64,000 nucleotides of DNA, taken from the NCBI RefSeq assembly GCF_006088715.1, contig NZ_CP030771.1:4092001-4156000 (forward strand), written 5' to 3'. Numbering within the stretch: the stretch's first letter is position 1; each line of letters begins with the position of its first letter. The notes under the pieces were generated by a model, which was given only the letters and a program-made list of their open reading frames with translations, searched no databases and was not told where the DNA came from. Origin of the DNA: Streptomyces sp. YIM 121038 (GTDB lineage: Bacteria; Actinomycetota; Actinomycetes; Streptomycetales; Streptomycetaceae). Below are positions 45,784-55,969 of the stretch, one piece after another. The position numbers and the translations under genes were made by a program.

Positions 45784-48700
45784 CTACGACCCGAGGACCG
45801 AGGCCAGGAACTCCCCCACCCAGCCGAGCAGTTCCCGCCCGACCAGCGGCTTGCCGCCGACCTTCGCGGTCTTCGGCCGGGGCACGAGCACCTGGTGCGC
45901 GGCCCCCTTGATGACCGAGCCGGGGTAGAGCCGCTTCAGGCGCAGCTCCTGGGACTCCCTCAGCTCCACCGGAGCGAAGCGGATGTTCGTGCCCTGGAGC
46001 ACGATCTCGCCCACTCCGCAGGCGCGGGCCAGCATCCGCAGGCCCGCCACGAGCAGCAGGTTCTCGACCGGCTCCGGCAGCTTGCCGTAGCGGTCGGTGA
46101 GCTCCTCGCGGACGGCCTTGACGTCCTCCTCGGAGTTGGCGGAGGCGATCGCGCGGTAGGCCTGCAGGCGCAGCCGCTCGCCGGGCGCGTAGTCGTGCGG
46201 GACGTGCGCGTCGACCGGCAGCTCGATCTTCACCTCAAGGGGCGGCTCCTCCTCGGCGCCACCGCCCTCCAGGGACTTGCGGTAGTCCGCGACGGCCTCG
46301 CCCACCATGCGCACGTACAGGTCGAAGCCGACGCCCGCGATGTGCCCGGACTGCTCGCCGCCGAGCAGATTGCCCGCGCCGCGGATCTCCAGGTCCTTCA
46401 TCGCCACGTACATGCCCGCGCCCATCTCCGTGTGCTGGGCGATCGTCGCGAGCCGCTCGTGCGCGGTCTCCGTGAGCGGCTTCTCCGGCGGGTACAGGAA
46501 GTACGCGTAGCCGCGCTCGCGGCCGCGGCCGACGCGGCCGCGCAGCTGGTGCAGCTGGCTCAGGCCGAAGTTGTCGCCGCGCTCCACGATCAGGGTGTTG
46601 GCGTTGGAGATGTCGATGCCGGACTCGACGATCGTCGTGGACACGAGTACGTCGAATTTCTTCTCCCAGAAGTCCACCACGACCTGCTCCAGGGCCTGCT
46701 CGGACATCTGGCCGTGGGCGGTGGCGATCCGCGCCTCCGGCACGATCTCGCGCAGCCGGGCGGCGGCCCGGTCGATGGACTCCACCCGGTTGTGGATGTA
46801 GAAGACCTGGCCCTCGCGCAGCAGTTCACGGCGGACGGCCGCGCCGATCTGCTTCTCCTCGTACGGCCCCACGAAGGTGAGCACCGGGTGGCGCTCCTCG
46901 GGCGGCGTCGTGATCGTCGACATCTCGCGGATGCCGGTGACGGCCATCTCCAGCGTACGGGGGATGGGCGTGGCCGACATCGTCAGCACGTCCACGTTGG
47001 CGCGCAGCTTCTTCAGCTGCTCCTTGTGCTCGACGCCGAAGCGCTGCTCCTCGTCGACGATGACCAGGCCCAGGTCCTTGAACTTCGTCTCGGAGGAGAA
47101 GAGCCGGTGCGTGCCGATGACGATGTCGACCGAGCCGTCGCGCAGCCCCTCCAGGGTCGCCTTCGACTCGGTGTCGGTCTGGAAGCGGCTGAGCGCCCGT
47201 ACCTTGACGGGGAACTGGCCGTAGCGCTCGGTGAACGTGCCGAAGTGCTGCTGCACGAGCAGCGTCGTGGGCACGAGGACCGCGACCTGCTTGCCGTCCT
47301 GGACGGCCTTGAACGCGGCGCGCACCGCGATCTCCGTCTTGCCGTAGCCGACGTCGCCGCAGATCAGCCGGTCCATCGGGACCGACTTCTCCATGTCCTC
47401 CTTGACCTCGGCGATCGTCGTGAGCTGGTCGGGCGTCTCCGCGTACGGGAACGCGTCCTCCAGCTCGCGCTGCCAGGGCGTGTCGGGGCCGAAGGTGTGA
47501 CCGGGGGCCGCCATCCGCGCCGAGTACAGCTTGATCAGGTCCGCGGCGATCTCCTTGACCGCCTTCTTCGCGCGGGCCTTGGTCTTGGTCCAGTCGGCGC
47601 CGCCGAGCCGGTGCAGCGTGGGGGCCTCGCCGCCCACGTACTTGGTGATCTGCTCCAGCTGGTCCGTCGGGATGTACAGGCGGTCGCCGGGCTGGCCGCG
47701 CTTGGCCGGGGCGTACTCCACGACCAGGTACTCGCGGGTCGCGCCCTGCACGGTGCGCTGCACCATCTCGATGTAGCGGCCCACGCCGTGCTGCTCGTGG
47801 ACGATGTAGTCGCCCGGCTCCAGGGTGAGCGGGTCGATGGTCTTGCGGCGGCGGGCGGGCATGCGCTGCCCGTCCTTGCCCGCGGCCTTCTGGCCGGTGA
47901 GGTCGGTCTCCGTCAGGACGGCGAGCCGCAGCCGCGGGTCGACGAAGCCGTAGTCGATGGAGCCGCAGGCCACGTGCACCACGGACGGGGTGAGCTCGGC
48001 GAGGTCCGCGTCCAGGCGGGCCGCGATGCCCTCGCCGCCGAGCACCTCCACGGTGCGGGCGGCCGGGCCGTGGCCCTCCGTGACGTACACCGTCCGCCAG
48101 CCGTCGGCCAGCCAGCCCTTGGTGTCGGCCAGCGCCTTCGCCGTGTCCCCGCGGTAGGTCTCCGGGGCGTGCATGCCGAGCGTGAGCGTGTCGTCGTCCG
48201 CGTCGAGGTCGGCCGCGAACGGGCTCACCGACCACCACATCATGCCGAGCTCCCTGGCCCGGTCGCGGACGTCCGCGATGCCCCACAGCGAGGCCGCGCC
48301 CACGTCGATGGGGGCCTCGCCGCCGCCGGCCGTGGCCGCCCAGCTGGCCTGGAGGAACTCCTGGCTCGTCGCCACCAGGTCGGCGGCCCGTGTCCGCACC
48401 CGCTCCGGGTCGCACACGACGGCCATCGCGCCCTCGGGCAGCACGTCGAGCAGCAGCTCCATGTCGTCCACGAGCACCGGGGCGAGGGACTCCATGCCCT
48501 CGACGGCGATGCCCTCGGCGATCTTGCCGAGCAGTTCGCCCAGCTCGGGATGGGCCTCGGCGAGCTCCCGGGCGCGGGCGCGCACGTCGTCGGTGAGCAG
48601 CAGCTCCCGGCACGGCGGCGCCCACAGGCCGTGCTCGGCCACCTCCAGGGACCGCTGGTCGGCGACCTTGAAGTAGCGGATCTCCTCCACGTCGTCGCCC

Positions 48701-49323
48701 CAGAACTCCACCCGCAGGGGGTGCTCCTCGGTGGGCGGGAAGACGTCGAGGATGCCGCCGCGCACGGCGAACTCGCCGCGCTTCTCCACCAGCTCCACAC
48801 GGGAGTACGCGGCGGCGCCGAGCGCGTCGACCACGTCGTTGAGGTCGGCCGAACGCCCGGTGCGCAGGGCCACGGGCTCCAGGTCGCCCAACCCCTTGAC
48901 CTGGGGCTGGAGCACGGAGCGCACGGGCGCCACGATCACGCTCACGGGGCCCGTCTCGGGGTCGGCGCCGTCGGTGCTCGGGTGCGCGAGGCGGCGCAGG
49001 ACGGCCAGGCGGCGGCCCACGGTGTCGCTGCGCGGGCTCAGCCGCTCGTGCGGCAGCGTCTCCCACGAGGGGTACTCGGCCACGCCTTCCGGCGGCAGGA
49101 TCGTGCGCAGCGCCGCGGCCAGGTCCTCGGCCTCGCGGCCGGTCGCCGTCACGGCGAGCACGGTCCGCCGTGTCTCGCGCGCGAGGGCGGCCACGGCGAA
49201 GGGCCGGGCGGCCGGGGGGCCGACGAGGTCGATGTGGTGCCGGTTGCCGTCTGCGGCCGCCTTCACCGCTTCGGTGAGGGCCGCGTCCTTGACGACGGCG
49301 TCCAGCAGTCCGTGCAGGGTCAT
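45784..49323 (-). CDS. mfd: Transcription-repair coupling factor
   Basis: 1179 residues from ATG 49323, full length. N-terminal UvrB-like module (about 1-350), RNA polymerase interaction domain near LTLEPGDYIVHEQHGVGRYIE, then the RecG-like translocase with Walker A ICGDVGYGKTEIAVRAAF, DEEQRFGVEHKEQ (motif II), MSATPIPRTLEMA (motif III), ESGIDISNANTLIVERGDN and QLHQLRGRVGRGRERGYAY (motif VI), and the C-terminal TRCF domain that binds UvrA. Mfd removes stalled RNA polymerase and recruits UvrA. No Shine-Dalgarno sequence is clear at the ATG. Confidence 0.97.
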   Translation of the reverse strand: MTLHGLLDAVVKDAALTEAVKAAADGNRHHIDLVGPPAARPFAVAALARETRRTVLAVTATGREAEDLAAALRTILPPEGVAEYPSWETLPHERLSPRSDTVGRRLAVLRRLAHPSTDGADPETGPVSVIVAPVRSVLQPQVKGLGDLEPVALRTGRSADLNDVVDALGAAAYSRVELVEKRGEFAVRGGILDVFPPTEEHPLRVEFWGDDVEEIRYFKVADQRSLEVAEHGLWAPPCRELLLTDDVRARARELAEAHPELGELLGKIAEGIAVEGMESLAPVLVDDMELLLDVLPEGAMAVVCDPERVRTRAADLVATSQEFLQASWAATAGGGEAPIDVGAASLWGIADVRDRARELGMMWWSVSPFAADLDADDDTLTLGMHAPETYRGDTAKALADTKGWLADGWRTVYVTEGHGPAARTVEVLGGEGIAARLDADLAELTPSVVHVACGSIDYGFVDPRLRLAVLTETDLTGQKAAGKDGQRMPARRRKTIDPLTLEPGDYIVHEQHGVGRYIEMVQRTVQGATREYLVVEYAPAKRGQPGDRLYIPTDQLEQITKYVGGEAPTLHRLGGADWTKTKARAKKAVKEIAADLIKLYSARMAAPGHTFGPDTPWQRELEDAFPYAETPDQLTTIAEVKEDMEKSVPMDRLICGDVGYGKTEIAVRAAFKAVQDGKQVAVLVPTTLLVQQHFGTFTERYGQFPVKVRALSRFQTDTESKATLEGLRDGSVDIVIGTHRLFSSETKFKDLGLVIVDEEQRFGVEHKEQLKKLRANVDVLTMSATPIPRTLEMAVTGIREMSTITTPPEERHPVLTFVGPYEEKQIGAAVRRELLREGQVFYIHNRVESIDRAAARLREIVPEARIATAHGQMSEQALEQVVVDFWEKKFDVLVSTTIVESGIDISNANTLIVERGDNFGLSQLHQLRGRVGRGRERGYAYFLYPPEKPLTETAHERLATIAQHTEMGAGMYVAMKDLEIRGAGNLLGGEQSGHIAGVGFDLYVRMVGEAVADYRKSLEGGGAEEEPPLEVKIELPVDAHVPHDYAPGERLRLQAYRAIASANSEEDVKAVREELTDRYGKLPEPVENLLLVAGLRMLARACGVGEIVLQGTNIRFAPVELRESQELRLKRLYPGSVIKGAAHQVLVPRPKTAKVGGKPLVGRELLGWVGEFLASVLGS

Positions 49324-49461
49324 GAAGGGGCATCCCGTCCGGGGGGCGTGGGCAACGCGAACCACCCGACACGTCGCACGGGCCGGGGGGCCTCCAGCGT
49401 ACGACGCCCGGCCGGAGCCCACGCCCCGGCGAGCCCCGGGGCGTGGTGCTCGGGCGGTGTT

Positions 49462-50046
49462 CTAGAGGTGCCCGGCGGTGCGGACGGCGTTGTAGTACGT
49501 CTTCGCCGTCTTGTTGCACGCGTCCTTCATCTTCTTGCGCAGGGCGGGCGTGAGCGGGTCGGCCCAGAACTTCCTGCCGCACTGCTTCTGCATATCCTGA
49601 AGAAAGACGTCGTCAATACGCTTGCGGTGATACTTCTTGAAATTGTACTCACCGGCGTACTTCTTGTAGTTCCGGTAGCCGAAATCATGCCGGTAGCAGG
49701 AGAAGGTGAAATCGTATCCACCGGGCTGCTTCTCGGTCGCGGGGCCCGAGCAGTAGTCGGTGTCCCAATTGAACCGGAAGTAGTTCGAACCCTGCCGGTA
49801 GAGACCCAGGTACTTGAACCACTCGTCACGCGAGGCGTCGCCCTTGCTCGTCAGGGCCTTGAGCTTCTGCAGCCGGTAGGCCGCGCCGACCATGGGCAGC
49901 GCGGTGGCCGAGGCGTCCGCCTTCGCGGCGTCCGAGACCGAGGCCGGAGCCTTCGGTTCCGTGTGCGCGACGGCGGGCAGCGCCGAGGTGGCGACGACCG
50001 CACCGGCCAGCAGGGCACCTCCAAGAGAGATACACGCTTTATTCAC
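49462..50046 (-). CDS. Secreted phospholipase A2 (prokaryotic PLA2 family)
   Basis: 194 residues. Signal peptide about 1-27 (ACISLGGALLAGAVVATSAL, PAVA). The mature protein ends in the PLA2 fold with FSCYRHDFGYRNYKKY, where His120 and Asp121 form the catalytic pair, and cysteines at 99, 117, 156 and near 176 give two disulfides, as in S. violaceoruber PLA2. It would release fatty acid from sn-2 of phospholipids with Ca2+. The coding stretch 49590-49710 uses many A/T third positions, unlike the neighbours (for example aaattgtactc), so it looks acquired or weakly optimised. Confidence 0.93.
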   Translation of the reverse strand: MNKACISLGGALLAGAVVATSALPAVAHTEPKAPASVSDAAKADASATALPMVGAAYRLQKLKALTSKGDASRDEWFKYLGLYRQGSNYFRFNWDTDYCSGPATEKQPGGYDFTFSCYRHDFGYRNYKKYAGEYNFKKYHRKRIDDVFLQDMQKQCGRKFWADPLTPALRKKMKDACNKTAKTYYNAVRTAGHL

Positions 50047-50202
50047 TTTTCTCCATTCCCCGTTGTCCCCGTTGTTCCCCGTTTACGCCGATGCCCCGCC
50101 GCCCGGACAGTTCCGGGTGGCGTGCTCGGCCGGGAGTAAATTAGCCCATCACCCGGCGCCCGCAAAGGGAAAATCGGAGAAGAGCGCTTACCGTGGCGCA
50201 CA

Positions 50203-50239
50203 CCACAGTGCCCCGGCCGTGCGGGCCGGGGCACCGTGG
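50203..50239 (-). terminator. Hairpin terminator of the second ABC operon
   Basis: ccacagtgccccggcc (50203-50218) and ggccggggcaccgtgg (50224-50239) pair with one mismatch around a 5-base loop, 20 bp past the FtsX stop on the minus strand. No T-run follows. Confidence 0.75.
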
Positions 50240-50258
50240 GTGTCGCTCGCGGGTGGCG

Positions 50259-52841
50259 CTACTCCGTCGCGATCGCGTTCAGTACGTTCATCCGGCCCGC
50301 CCGGAACGCCGGGACCAGGGCGGCGAAGAGGCCCACGAAGGCGGAGCCCACGAAGACCGCGATGATCGTCGGCCAGGGGATCTCCAGGACCTTCAGGCCC
50401 TCCAGGGCGAGGAGCTTCTGGGCGGTCGCGCCCCAGCCCATGCCCAGGCCGAGGCCGAGGAGGGCGCCGAAGAGGGCGATGACCACCGACTCCATGCGGA
50501 TCATGCGGCGCAGCTGACGGCGGGAGAGGCCGATGGCCCGCATCAGGCCGATCTCGCGGGTGCGCTCCACCACGGAGAGGGCCAGGGTGTTCACCACGCC
50601 CAGGATGGCCACGATGATCGCGAGGCCGAGGAGGCCGTAGACGATGTTCAGGAGCTGGCCGACCTGGTCCTTCAAGGTCTGCTTGAAGTCGGTCTGGTCC
50701 TGGACCTTGAGCTGGGGGTCCGTCGAGAGGGTCTTCTTGAGCGCCGCGTAGGCCTCGTCCTGCTTGCCGTCGACCGCCTTGGCGAAGACGGTGCCGCTCA
50801 GCGGCATCCGGTCGGGGGCGACGTACCGCTCGACGGTGGTGATGTTCAGATACATCGCGCCCCGGTCGAGGGTGCCCTCCTCCTCGGTGATCGCCGCGAG
50901 CTTCAGCTCTCCGGTCCGGCCGTCGTCGAACGCGACCTTGAGCTTGTCGCCCACCTTCAGGTGGTGGTCCTTGGCGAAGCCCTCGCCCACCGACATGGCG
51001 TTCGCCCCGTAGGCGGCGGACATGTCGCCCGCGGTGGTCTCGCGGCGCAGGTCCTGCACATAGGTGCGGTCGTTCGCGCTGAGGTCGACGCCCTTGTCGG
51101 TCTTGCCGTCGGGGGTGGTGATGTCGGCCTTGACCTCCTTGTAGCGGGTGGTGTGGGCGACGTACGGGGTGTCCTTGAGGCGCTGCTCCACCTGGTGGCT
51201 GACCGGCTGCCTGCCCTGGATGATGAAGTCCGCGCCGACCGACTTGTCCAGCTCGTCCGTGGCGGAGGCGACCATCGACGTGCCGACCACCGACAGGCAG
51301 GCCACCAGGGCCAGGCCGATCATCAGGGCGGCGCCGGTGGCGCCGGTGCGGCGGGGGTTGCGCAGGGCGTTGCGCTCGGCCATGCGGCCGACGGGGCCGA
51401 ACATCCGCAGCAGGACCGCGCTGATCGCACGGACCACGAAGGACGCGAGGACCGGGCCGATGACGACGAAGCCGATGAGGGTGAGGACGACGCCGAGGCC
51501 GAGGAAGAGGGAGCCCTCCTTCGCCTTGTCGGCCGCCGCCGCGGCGTAGAGGCCGAAGACTCCGGCGCCGGTGAGGACCAGGCCGAGGACGGCGCGGACG
51601 GATCCGGACCTGCCGTCGGCCGGGGTGCCCGCGTCGCGCAGGGCGGCCATCGGGGAGACCTTGCCCGCGCGGCGGGCCGGGAGGTACGCGGCGAGGACGG
51701 TGACGATGATGCCGAGGAGCAGGCCCACCACCGGGGTCGTCACCGAGATGGTGAGGTCCTCGGTGGACAGCTCCATGCCGATGCCCGACATCAGCTTCAT
51801 CAGGCCGACCGCGAGGCCGATGCCCGCGCCGATGCCGAGGACGGAGCCGACGACGCCGAGCAGCAGGGCCTCGACGAGCACCGAGCGGTTGACCTGCTTG
51901 CGGCTGGAGCCGATGGCCCGCATCAGGCCGATCTCGCGGGTGCGCTGGGCGACCAGCATGGAGAAGGTGTTGATGATCAGGAAGATGCCGACGAGGAAGG
52001 CGATCCCGGCGAAGCCGAGCATCGCGTACTTCATGACGTCCAGGAAGCCGCCGACGGACTTGCGGTTGGCGTCGGCGCTCTCCTTCTGCGTCTTGATCTT
52101 GTACGCGGCGGCGTCGGCGCCGAGGGTCTTCGCCACGTTCGCCTTGAGCAGGCTGTCGCTCACACCGCTCGCTGCGGTGACGTTGACGTGGGTGAACCGG
52201 CCGGTGGCACCGAGCAGTTCGCGCTGGGCGGTGGCGGTGTCGAAGTAGACCACGGTGGCGCCGGGGTTGGTCACCTTGAAGGTGGCGATGCCGGAGATCT
52301 TCGCGGTGAAGCTGCCGGTGGCGGCGATGGTGCGCAGCTCGTCACCGATCTTGAGGTTCTTCTTGTCGGCGGTGTCGGCGTCCAGCATCACCTCGGTGGG
52401 GCCGCGCGGGGAGTGGCCGGAGGTGATCTCCATGGACCGCAGGTCGTTCTTCGTCCAGTTGCCCGCGAGGGTGGGGGCGCCGCTGGAGGGGCCGATGTCC
52501 TTGTTCTTGGAGTTGACGACGGTGACGCTGTCGCTGCTGATCGCGCCCTCGGCGGACTTCACGCCGTCGGCCTTCTTCACCTGGGCGACCGTGGCGGCGG
52601 GCAGGGTCTCGGGCTTGCCGGTGCGCGGGCCCTCGTCGCCCGCGTCCGGCGCGTCCTTCGGGGTGAGGGTGACGTCGGAGGACGTGGCCGCGAAGAGCTT
52701 GTCGAAGGTGGTGGACATCGTGTCGGAGAACACCAGGGTGCCGCACACGAAGGCCACCGAGAGGACCACGGCGACCGCGGAGAGCGCCATGCGTCCCTTG
52801 TGCGCGAAGAAGTTGCGCATCGAGGTCTTCAGGACGGTCAT
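50259..52841 (-). CDS. ABC transporter permease with two FtsX domains, module 2
   Basis: 860 residues. Same plan as the permease at 22278: membrane helix near the N-terminus (MALSAVAVVLSVAFVCGTLV), first extracytoplasmic domain, an FtsX triplet with RTREIGLMRAIGSSRKQVNR, central helices, second extracytoplasmic domain and a C-terminal FtsX triplet with RTREIGLMRAIGLSRRQLRR. The internal duplication is clear because the two coupling motifs are almost the same. The ATG at 52841 overlaps the ATPase stop by 4 bp (ATGA). The substrate is unknown; sensor or regulator genes are not adjacent. Confidence 0.91.
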   Translation of the reverse strand: MTVLKTSMRNFFAHKGRMALSAVAVVLSVAFVCGTLVFSDTMSTTFDKLFAATSSDVTLTPKDAPDAGDEGPRTGKPETLPAATVAQVKKADGVKSAEGAISSDSVTVVNSKNKDIGPSSGAPTLAGNWTKNDLRSMEITSGHSPRGPTEVMLDADTADKKNLKIGDELRTIAATGSFTAKISGIATFKVTNPGATVVYFDTATAQRELLGATGRFTHVNVTAASGVSDSLLKANVAKTLGADAAAYKIKTQKESADANRKSVGGFLDVMKYAMLGFAGIAFLVGIFLIINTFSMLVAQRTREIGLMRAIGSSRKQVNRSVLVEALLLGVVGSVLGIGAGIGLAVGLMKLMSGIGMELSTEDLTISVTTPVVGLLLGIIVTVLAAYLPARRAGKVSPMAALRDAGTPADGRSGSVRAVLGLVLTGAGVFGLYAAAAADKAKEGSLFLGLGVVLTLIGFVVIGPVLASFVVRAISAVLLRMFGPVGRMAERNALRNPRRTGATGAALMIGLALVACLSVVGTSMVASATDELDKSVGADFIIQGRQPVSHQVEQRLKDTPYVAHTTRYKEVKADITTPDGKTDKGVDLSANDRTYVQDLRRETTAGDMSAAYGANAMSVGEGFAKDHHLKVGDKLKVAFDDGRTGELKLAAITEEEGTLDRGAMYLNITTVERYVAPDRMPLSGTVFAKAVDGKQDEAYAALKKTLSTDPQLKVQDQTDFKQTLKDQVGQLLNIVYGLLGLAIIVAILGVVNTLALSVVERTREIGLMRAIGLSRRQLRRMIRMESVVIALFGALLGLGLGMGWGATAQKLLALEGLKVLEIPWPTIIAVFVGSAFVGLFAALVPAFRAGRMNVLNAIATE

Positions 52842-53627
52842 GACGTGCGCCCCCGGGCGTCGAAGTGCTTCATGCGGTCCAGGACCTGCTCGGCGGTGGG
52901 GCTGTACATCTCGTCGACGATGCGGCCGTCGGCCAGATACAGCACGCGGTCCGCGTACGACGCGGCGACCGGGTCGTGGGTGACCATGACGATGGTCTGG
53001 CCGAGCTGCGTCACCGACGTGCGCAGGAAGCCGAGGACTTCGGCGCCCGCGCGGGAGTCGAGGTTTCCGGTCGGCTCGTCACCGAAGATGATCTCGGGCC
53101 GGGAGGCCAGGGCACGGGCCACGGCGACGCGCTGCTGCTGACCGCCGGAGAGCTCGGTGGGCCGGTGCTTGAGGCGCCCGGCGAGACCGACGGTCTGGAC
53201 GACCTGGTCGAGCCAGCCCTTGTCGGGCTTGCGGCCGGCTATGTCCATCGGCAGCGTGATGTTCTCCAGGGCGTTCAGCGTCGGCAGGAGGTTGAACGCC
53301 TGGAAGATGAAGCCGACGCGGTCGCGGCGCAGCTGGGTGAGCTTCTTGTCCTTCAGGCCGGTGATCTCGGTCTCGTCGAGGTAGATCTGCCCGCTGCTGA
53401 CCGTGTCGAGGCCCGCGAGGCAGTGCATCAGCGTGGACTTGCCGGACCCCGAGGGGCCCATGATCGCGGTGAACTGGCCGCGGGCGATGTCCACGTCGAT
53501 GTGGTCGAGGGCGACGACCCGGGTCTCTCCGGAGCCGTACGCCTTGACGACCTGGCGTGCCCGCGCCGCGACGGCCGTACGCCCGCCAGTTCCCCCGTGC
53601 CTGGGAGTGGATACAGCCGTTGTCACG
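52838..53627 (-). CDS. ABC transporter ATP-binding protein (MacB/LolD type), module 2
   Basis: 262 residues from GTG 53627, with AGGAGA upstream. Walker A GPSGSGKST, Q-loop FQAFNLLPTLNALEN, signature LSGGQQQRVAVARAL, Walker B EIIFGDEPTGNLD, H-loop MVTHDPVAA. Nearly the whole domain can be aligned by eye with the ATPase at 21391, including the tail VLDRMKHFDARGRTS versus VLDRMKDFDAKGRVS. It precedes its permease in the operon with a 4-bp overlap. Confidence 0.93.
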
Positions 53628-54151
53628 GTAAGTCTCCTATGTCGGTGACGAGGTGAACGCGTGTCGGCGCGCCCACGTGGATCAGTGTGGATCGCCGGGG
53701 TACTCCGGCGCCCTGGTGCCCAGCGCAGTCTTTTCCTGGGGAAAACCCCACCCCCCGCGCTGTGGTTCGTCGCAGGGCGCGGAGCCGGACCCCCGTTACC
53801 GGCCCCACGCCCCGTGCCGCGTGCCGCTCCCGGCGGCCCGGCCCGTGCCCGGCGCCTTCGCCCCGTGCCGTGCCCGGCGGCTTCGCCCCCGTGCCCTGCG
53901 GCGTAAAGCAAATCTAAGGACGGGCCCGCGCCTTCTCGTCCTCCGTCGGTACCAACGTCCCCCTGTCCCTAGTACGGAGGTCCCCCTAGGGGTTCTCCAC
54001 CCGGCGGTGGAGCGCTTCTCAGGGTCGCTCCACCCCCTTGTTGACCAAGCAACCGCCCTACCAGGGGAGAAGCTCTCCACCCCCTCCCTGGAGCGCGCCA
54101 ACAGTGAGAAGGTGACCGGGGCAACCGGTGCAGGGGGAAAGGACTTTGGCC
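53628..54151. other. Intergenic region between divergent ABC and MFS genes
   Basis: 524 bp. It contains an inverted repeat ggtggagcg (54006-54014) / cgctccacc (54026-54034) and a nearby ttgacc (54041) upstream of the MFS start, which could be an operator and -35. A patch cgtaaagcaaatctaagg (53902-53919) is AT-rich for this genome. I see no gene; longer open frames lack codon bias. Confidence 0.45.
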
Positions 54152-55783
54152 ATGGCGACAGCGCGGGCGCGGCGCTCGGACCGGCGCGGCGCCGTCGTCG
54201 CCGCGCTCATGCTCGTCATGGCGCTCGCCGCCCTGGACGCCACCATCGTCTCCACGGCCGTACCGCAGATCGTCGGCTCCCTCGGCGGCTTCTCCGTCTT
54301 CTCCTGGCTGTTCTCCGGCTATCTGCTCGCCGCGACGGTCACGCTGCCCGTCTACGGGAAGCTGTCCGACACCTTCGGCCGCAAGCCCGTCCTGATCGTG
54401 GGCTGCGCCCTGTTCCTCGCCGGCTCGGTGCTGTGCGCGCTCGCCTGGGACATGGGCTCCCTGATCGCCTTCCGCGTCCTCCAGGGCCTGGGCGGCGGCG
54501 CCCTCCAGGGCACCGTGCAGACCGTCGCCGCCGATCTGTACCCGCTCAAGGAGCGCCCCCGCATCCAGGCCAGGCTCTCGACCGTGTGGGCCGTGTCCGC
54601 CGTCGCGGGCCCCGCGGTCGGCGGCCTGCTCACCGCCTGCGCGGACTGGCGCTGGATCTTCCTGATCAACCTGCCCGTCGGCGCGTTCGCGCTCTGGCTG
54701 ATCGTCCGCCACCTGCACGAGCCGGTACGCCCGCCGGGCGAGCGGCACCGCGTCGACTGGCCCGGGGCGCTCGCCGTGTTCGCCGCGGGCGGGGCGCTGC
54801 TCACCGCGCTCGTCCAGGGCGGCGTCGCCTGGGACTGGCTGTCGCCGCCCTCGCTCGCGCTGTTCGCGGCGGGACTCGCGTGCGTCGGCGCGGTCGTGGT
54901 CATCGAGCGACGCGCCGCGGACCCGATCATTCCGGGCTGGGTGTGGCGGCGCCGCCCCATCGCCGCCGTGAACCTGGCGCTCGGCTCGCTCGGCCTGCTG
55001 ATGGTCGCGCCCACCGTGTTCCTGCCCACCTACGCGCAGTCGGTGCTCCAACTCGCCCCGACGGCCGCCGGTTTCGTCCTGTCCATCATGACCCTGAGCT
55101 GGCCCGTGTCGGCCGCCCTGAGCCAGCACGTCTACCGGCGCATCGGCTTCCGCAACAGCGCGATGACCGGGATCAGCGCCGCCGCCTGCGTCCTGTTCGC
55201 CTTCCCGCTGCTCCCCTACCCCGGCGCGGCCTGGCAGCCCGCGCTCCTGATGCTGCTGCTCGGCGCCGCGCTCGGGCTCTTCCAGCTCCCCCTGATCGTC
55301 GGCGTCCAGTCGACCGTCGGCTGGGCGGAGCGCGGCACGACCACCGCGTCCGTCCTCTTCTGCCGCCAGATCGGCCAGACCATGGGCGCGGCCGTCTTCG
55401 GGGCGATCGCCAACGGCGTCCTCAGCTCCAGGCTCGGCGGCGCGGGCTCGCTCGACGCGGTCGCGAAGTCCCTCGACGACCCGGGCTCCGTCGCCGACCC
55501 GGAGCGGCTGCGCCGGGCCGTCGACGCGGCCGTGGACGCCGTGTACGTGGGCGCGGCCTGCGCGGCGGTGCTGTGCCTGCTCGTCCTGCTGCTGCTCGCG
55601 CCCCGGCGGTTCCCCGTCATCCAGGAGCCGGACGCCGAGGGGACGAACGTCGAGGGGGCGAACGCCGAGGCGCCGGAAGCCGACGAGGCGGGCGCGGAGC
55701 CCGCCGCCGAAGCCGGGGCGCAACAGGCGCCCCAGGAGGCGCAGTTGACTCGTACGCGCCCCGAGAAGCCCCATACCGACTGA
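54152..55783 (+). CDS. MFS drug-export permease, DHA2 (14-helix) family
   Basis: 543 residues from ATG 54152, with AAAGGA upstream. Fourteen membrane segments with motif C in helix 5 (VSAVAGPAVGGLL), motif A GKLSDTFGRKPVL after helix 2, and the first-helix LDATIVSTAVPQIVGSLGG typical of EmrB/QacA exporters. The C-terminal tail (about 500-543) is an acidic repeat of GANAE/EGTNVEG. It exports lipophilic or cationic compounds by proton antiport. No TetR gene is adjacent; the dyad at 54006-54034 is a candidate control site. Confidence 0.9.
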   Translation: MATARARRSDRRGAVVAALMLVMALAALDATIVSTAVPQIVGSLGGFSVFSWLFSGYLLAATVTLPVYGKLSDTFGRKPVLIVGCALFLAGSVLCALAWDMGSLIAFRVLQGLGGGALQGTVQTVAADLYPLKERPRIQARLSTVWAVSAVAGPAVGGLLTACADWRWIFLINLPVGAFALWLIVRHLHEPVRPPGERHRVDWPGALAVFAAGGALLTALVQGGVAWDWLSPPSLALFAAGLACVGAVVVIERRAADPIIPGWVWRRRPIAAVNLALGSLGLLMVAPTVFLPTYAQSVLQLAPTAAGFVLSIMTLSWPVSAALSQHVYRRIGFRNSAMTGISAAACVLFAFPLLPYPGAAWQPALLMLLLGAALGLFQLPLIVGVQSTVGWAERGTTTASVLFCRQIGQTMGAAVFGAIANGVLSSRLGGAGSLDAVAKSLDDPGSVADPERLRRAVDAAVDAVYVGAACAAVLCLLVLLLLAPRRFPVIQEPDAEGTNVEGANAEAPEADEAGAEPAAEAGAQQAPQEAQLTRTRPEKPHTD

Positions 55784-55969
55784 TCAGTATGGGGAAAAGC
55801 CCACGCGCCTCCACTACCTGCCAGTAACGTTCTCGGCCCTCGCTCCCTCGCGGTCCGCACCGGACCGCACCCGCGGTCCCCTGCCGGACCCGACGCGCGG
55901 CCCCCCACCGGCCCGCGTCCGCGGTCCGCACCGGACCGAAGCCGCGCAAGGAGACGCAAGGAGACCGGG

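Noticed and set aside
45769..50139. A 1456-codon open frame opposite mfd
   Set aside because: It is the mirror of the high GC3 bias of mfd; the protein is made of Arg, Gly, Ala, Leu and His runs with no known domain, and the mfd motifs on the other strand are unmistakable.
50193..53141. A 982-codon frame opposite the FtsX permease
   Set aside because: Same composition artefact; translated sequence is low complexity and the opposite strand encodes a clear two-FtsX permease.
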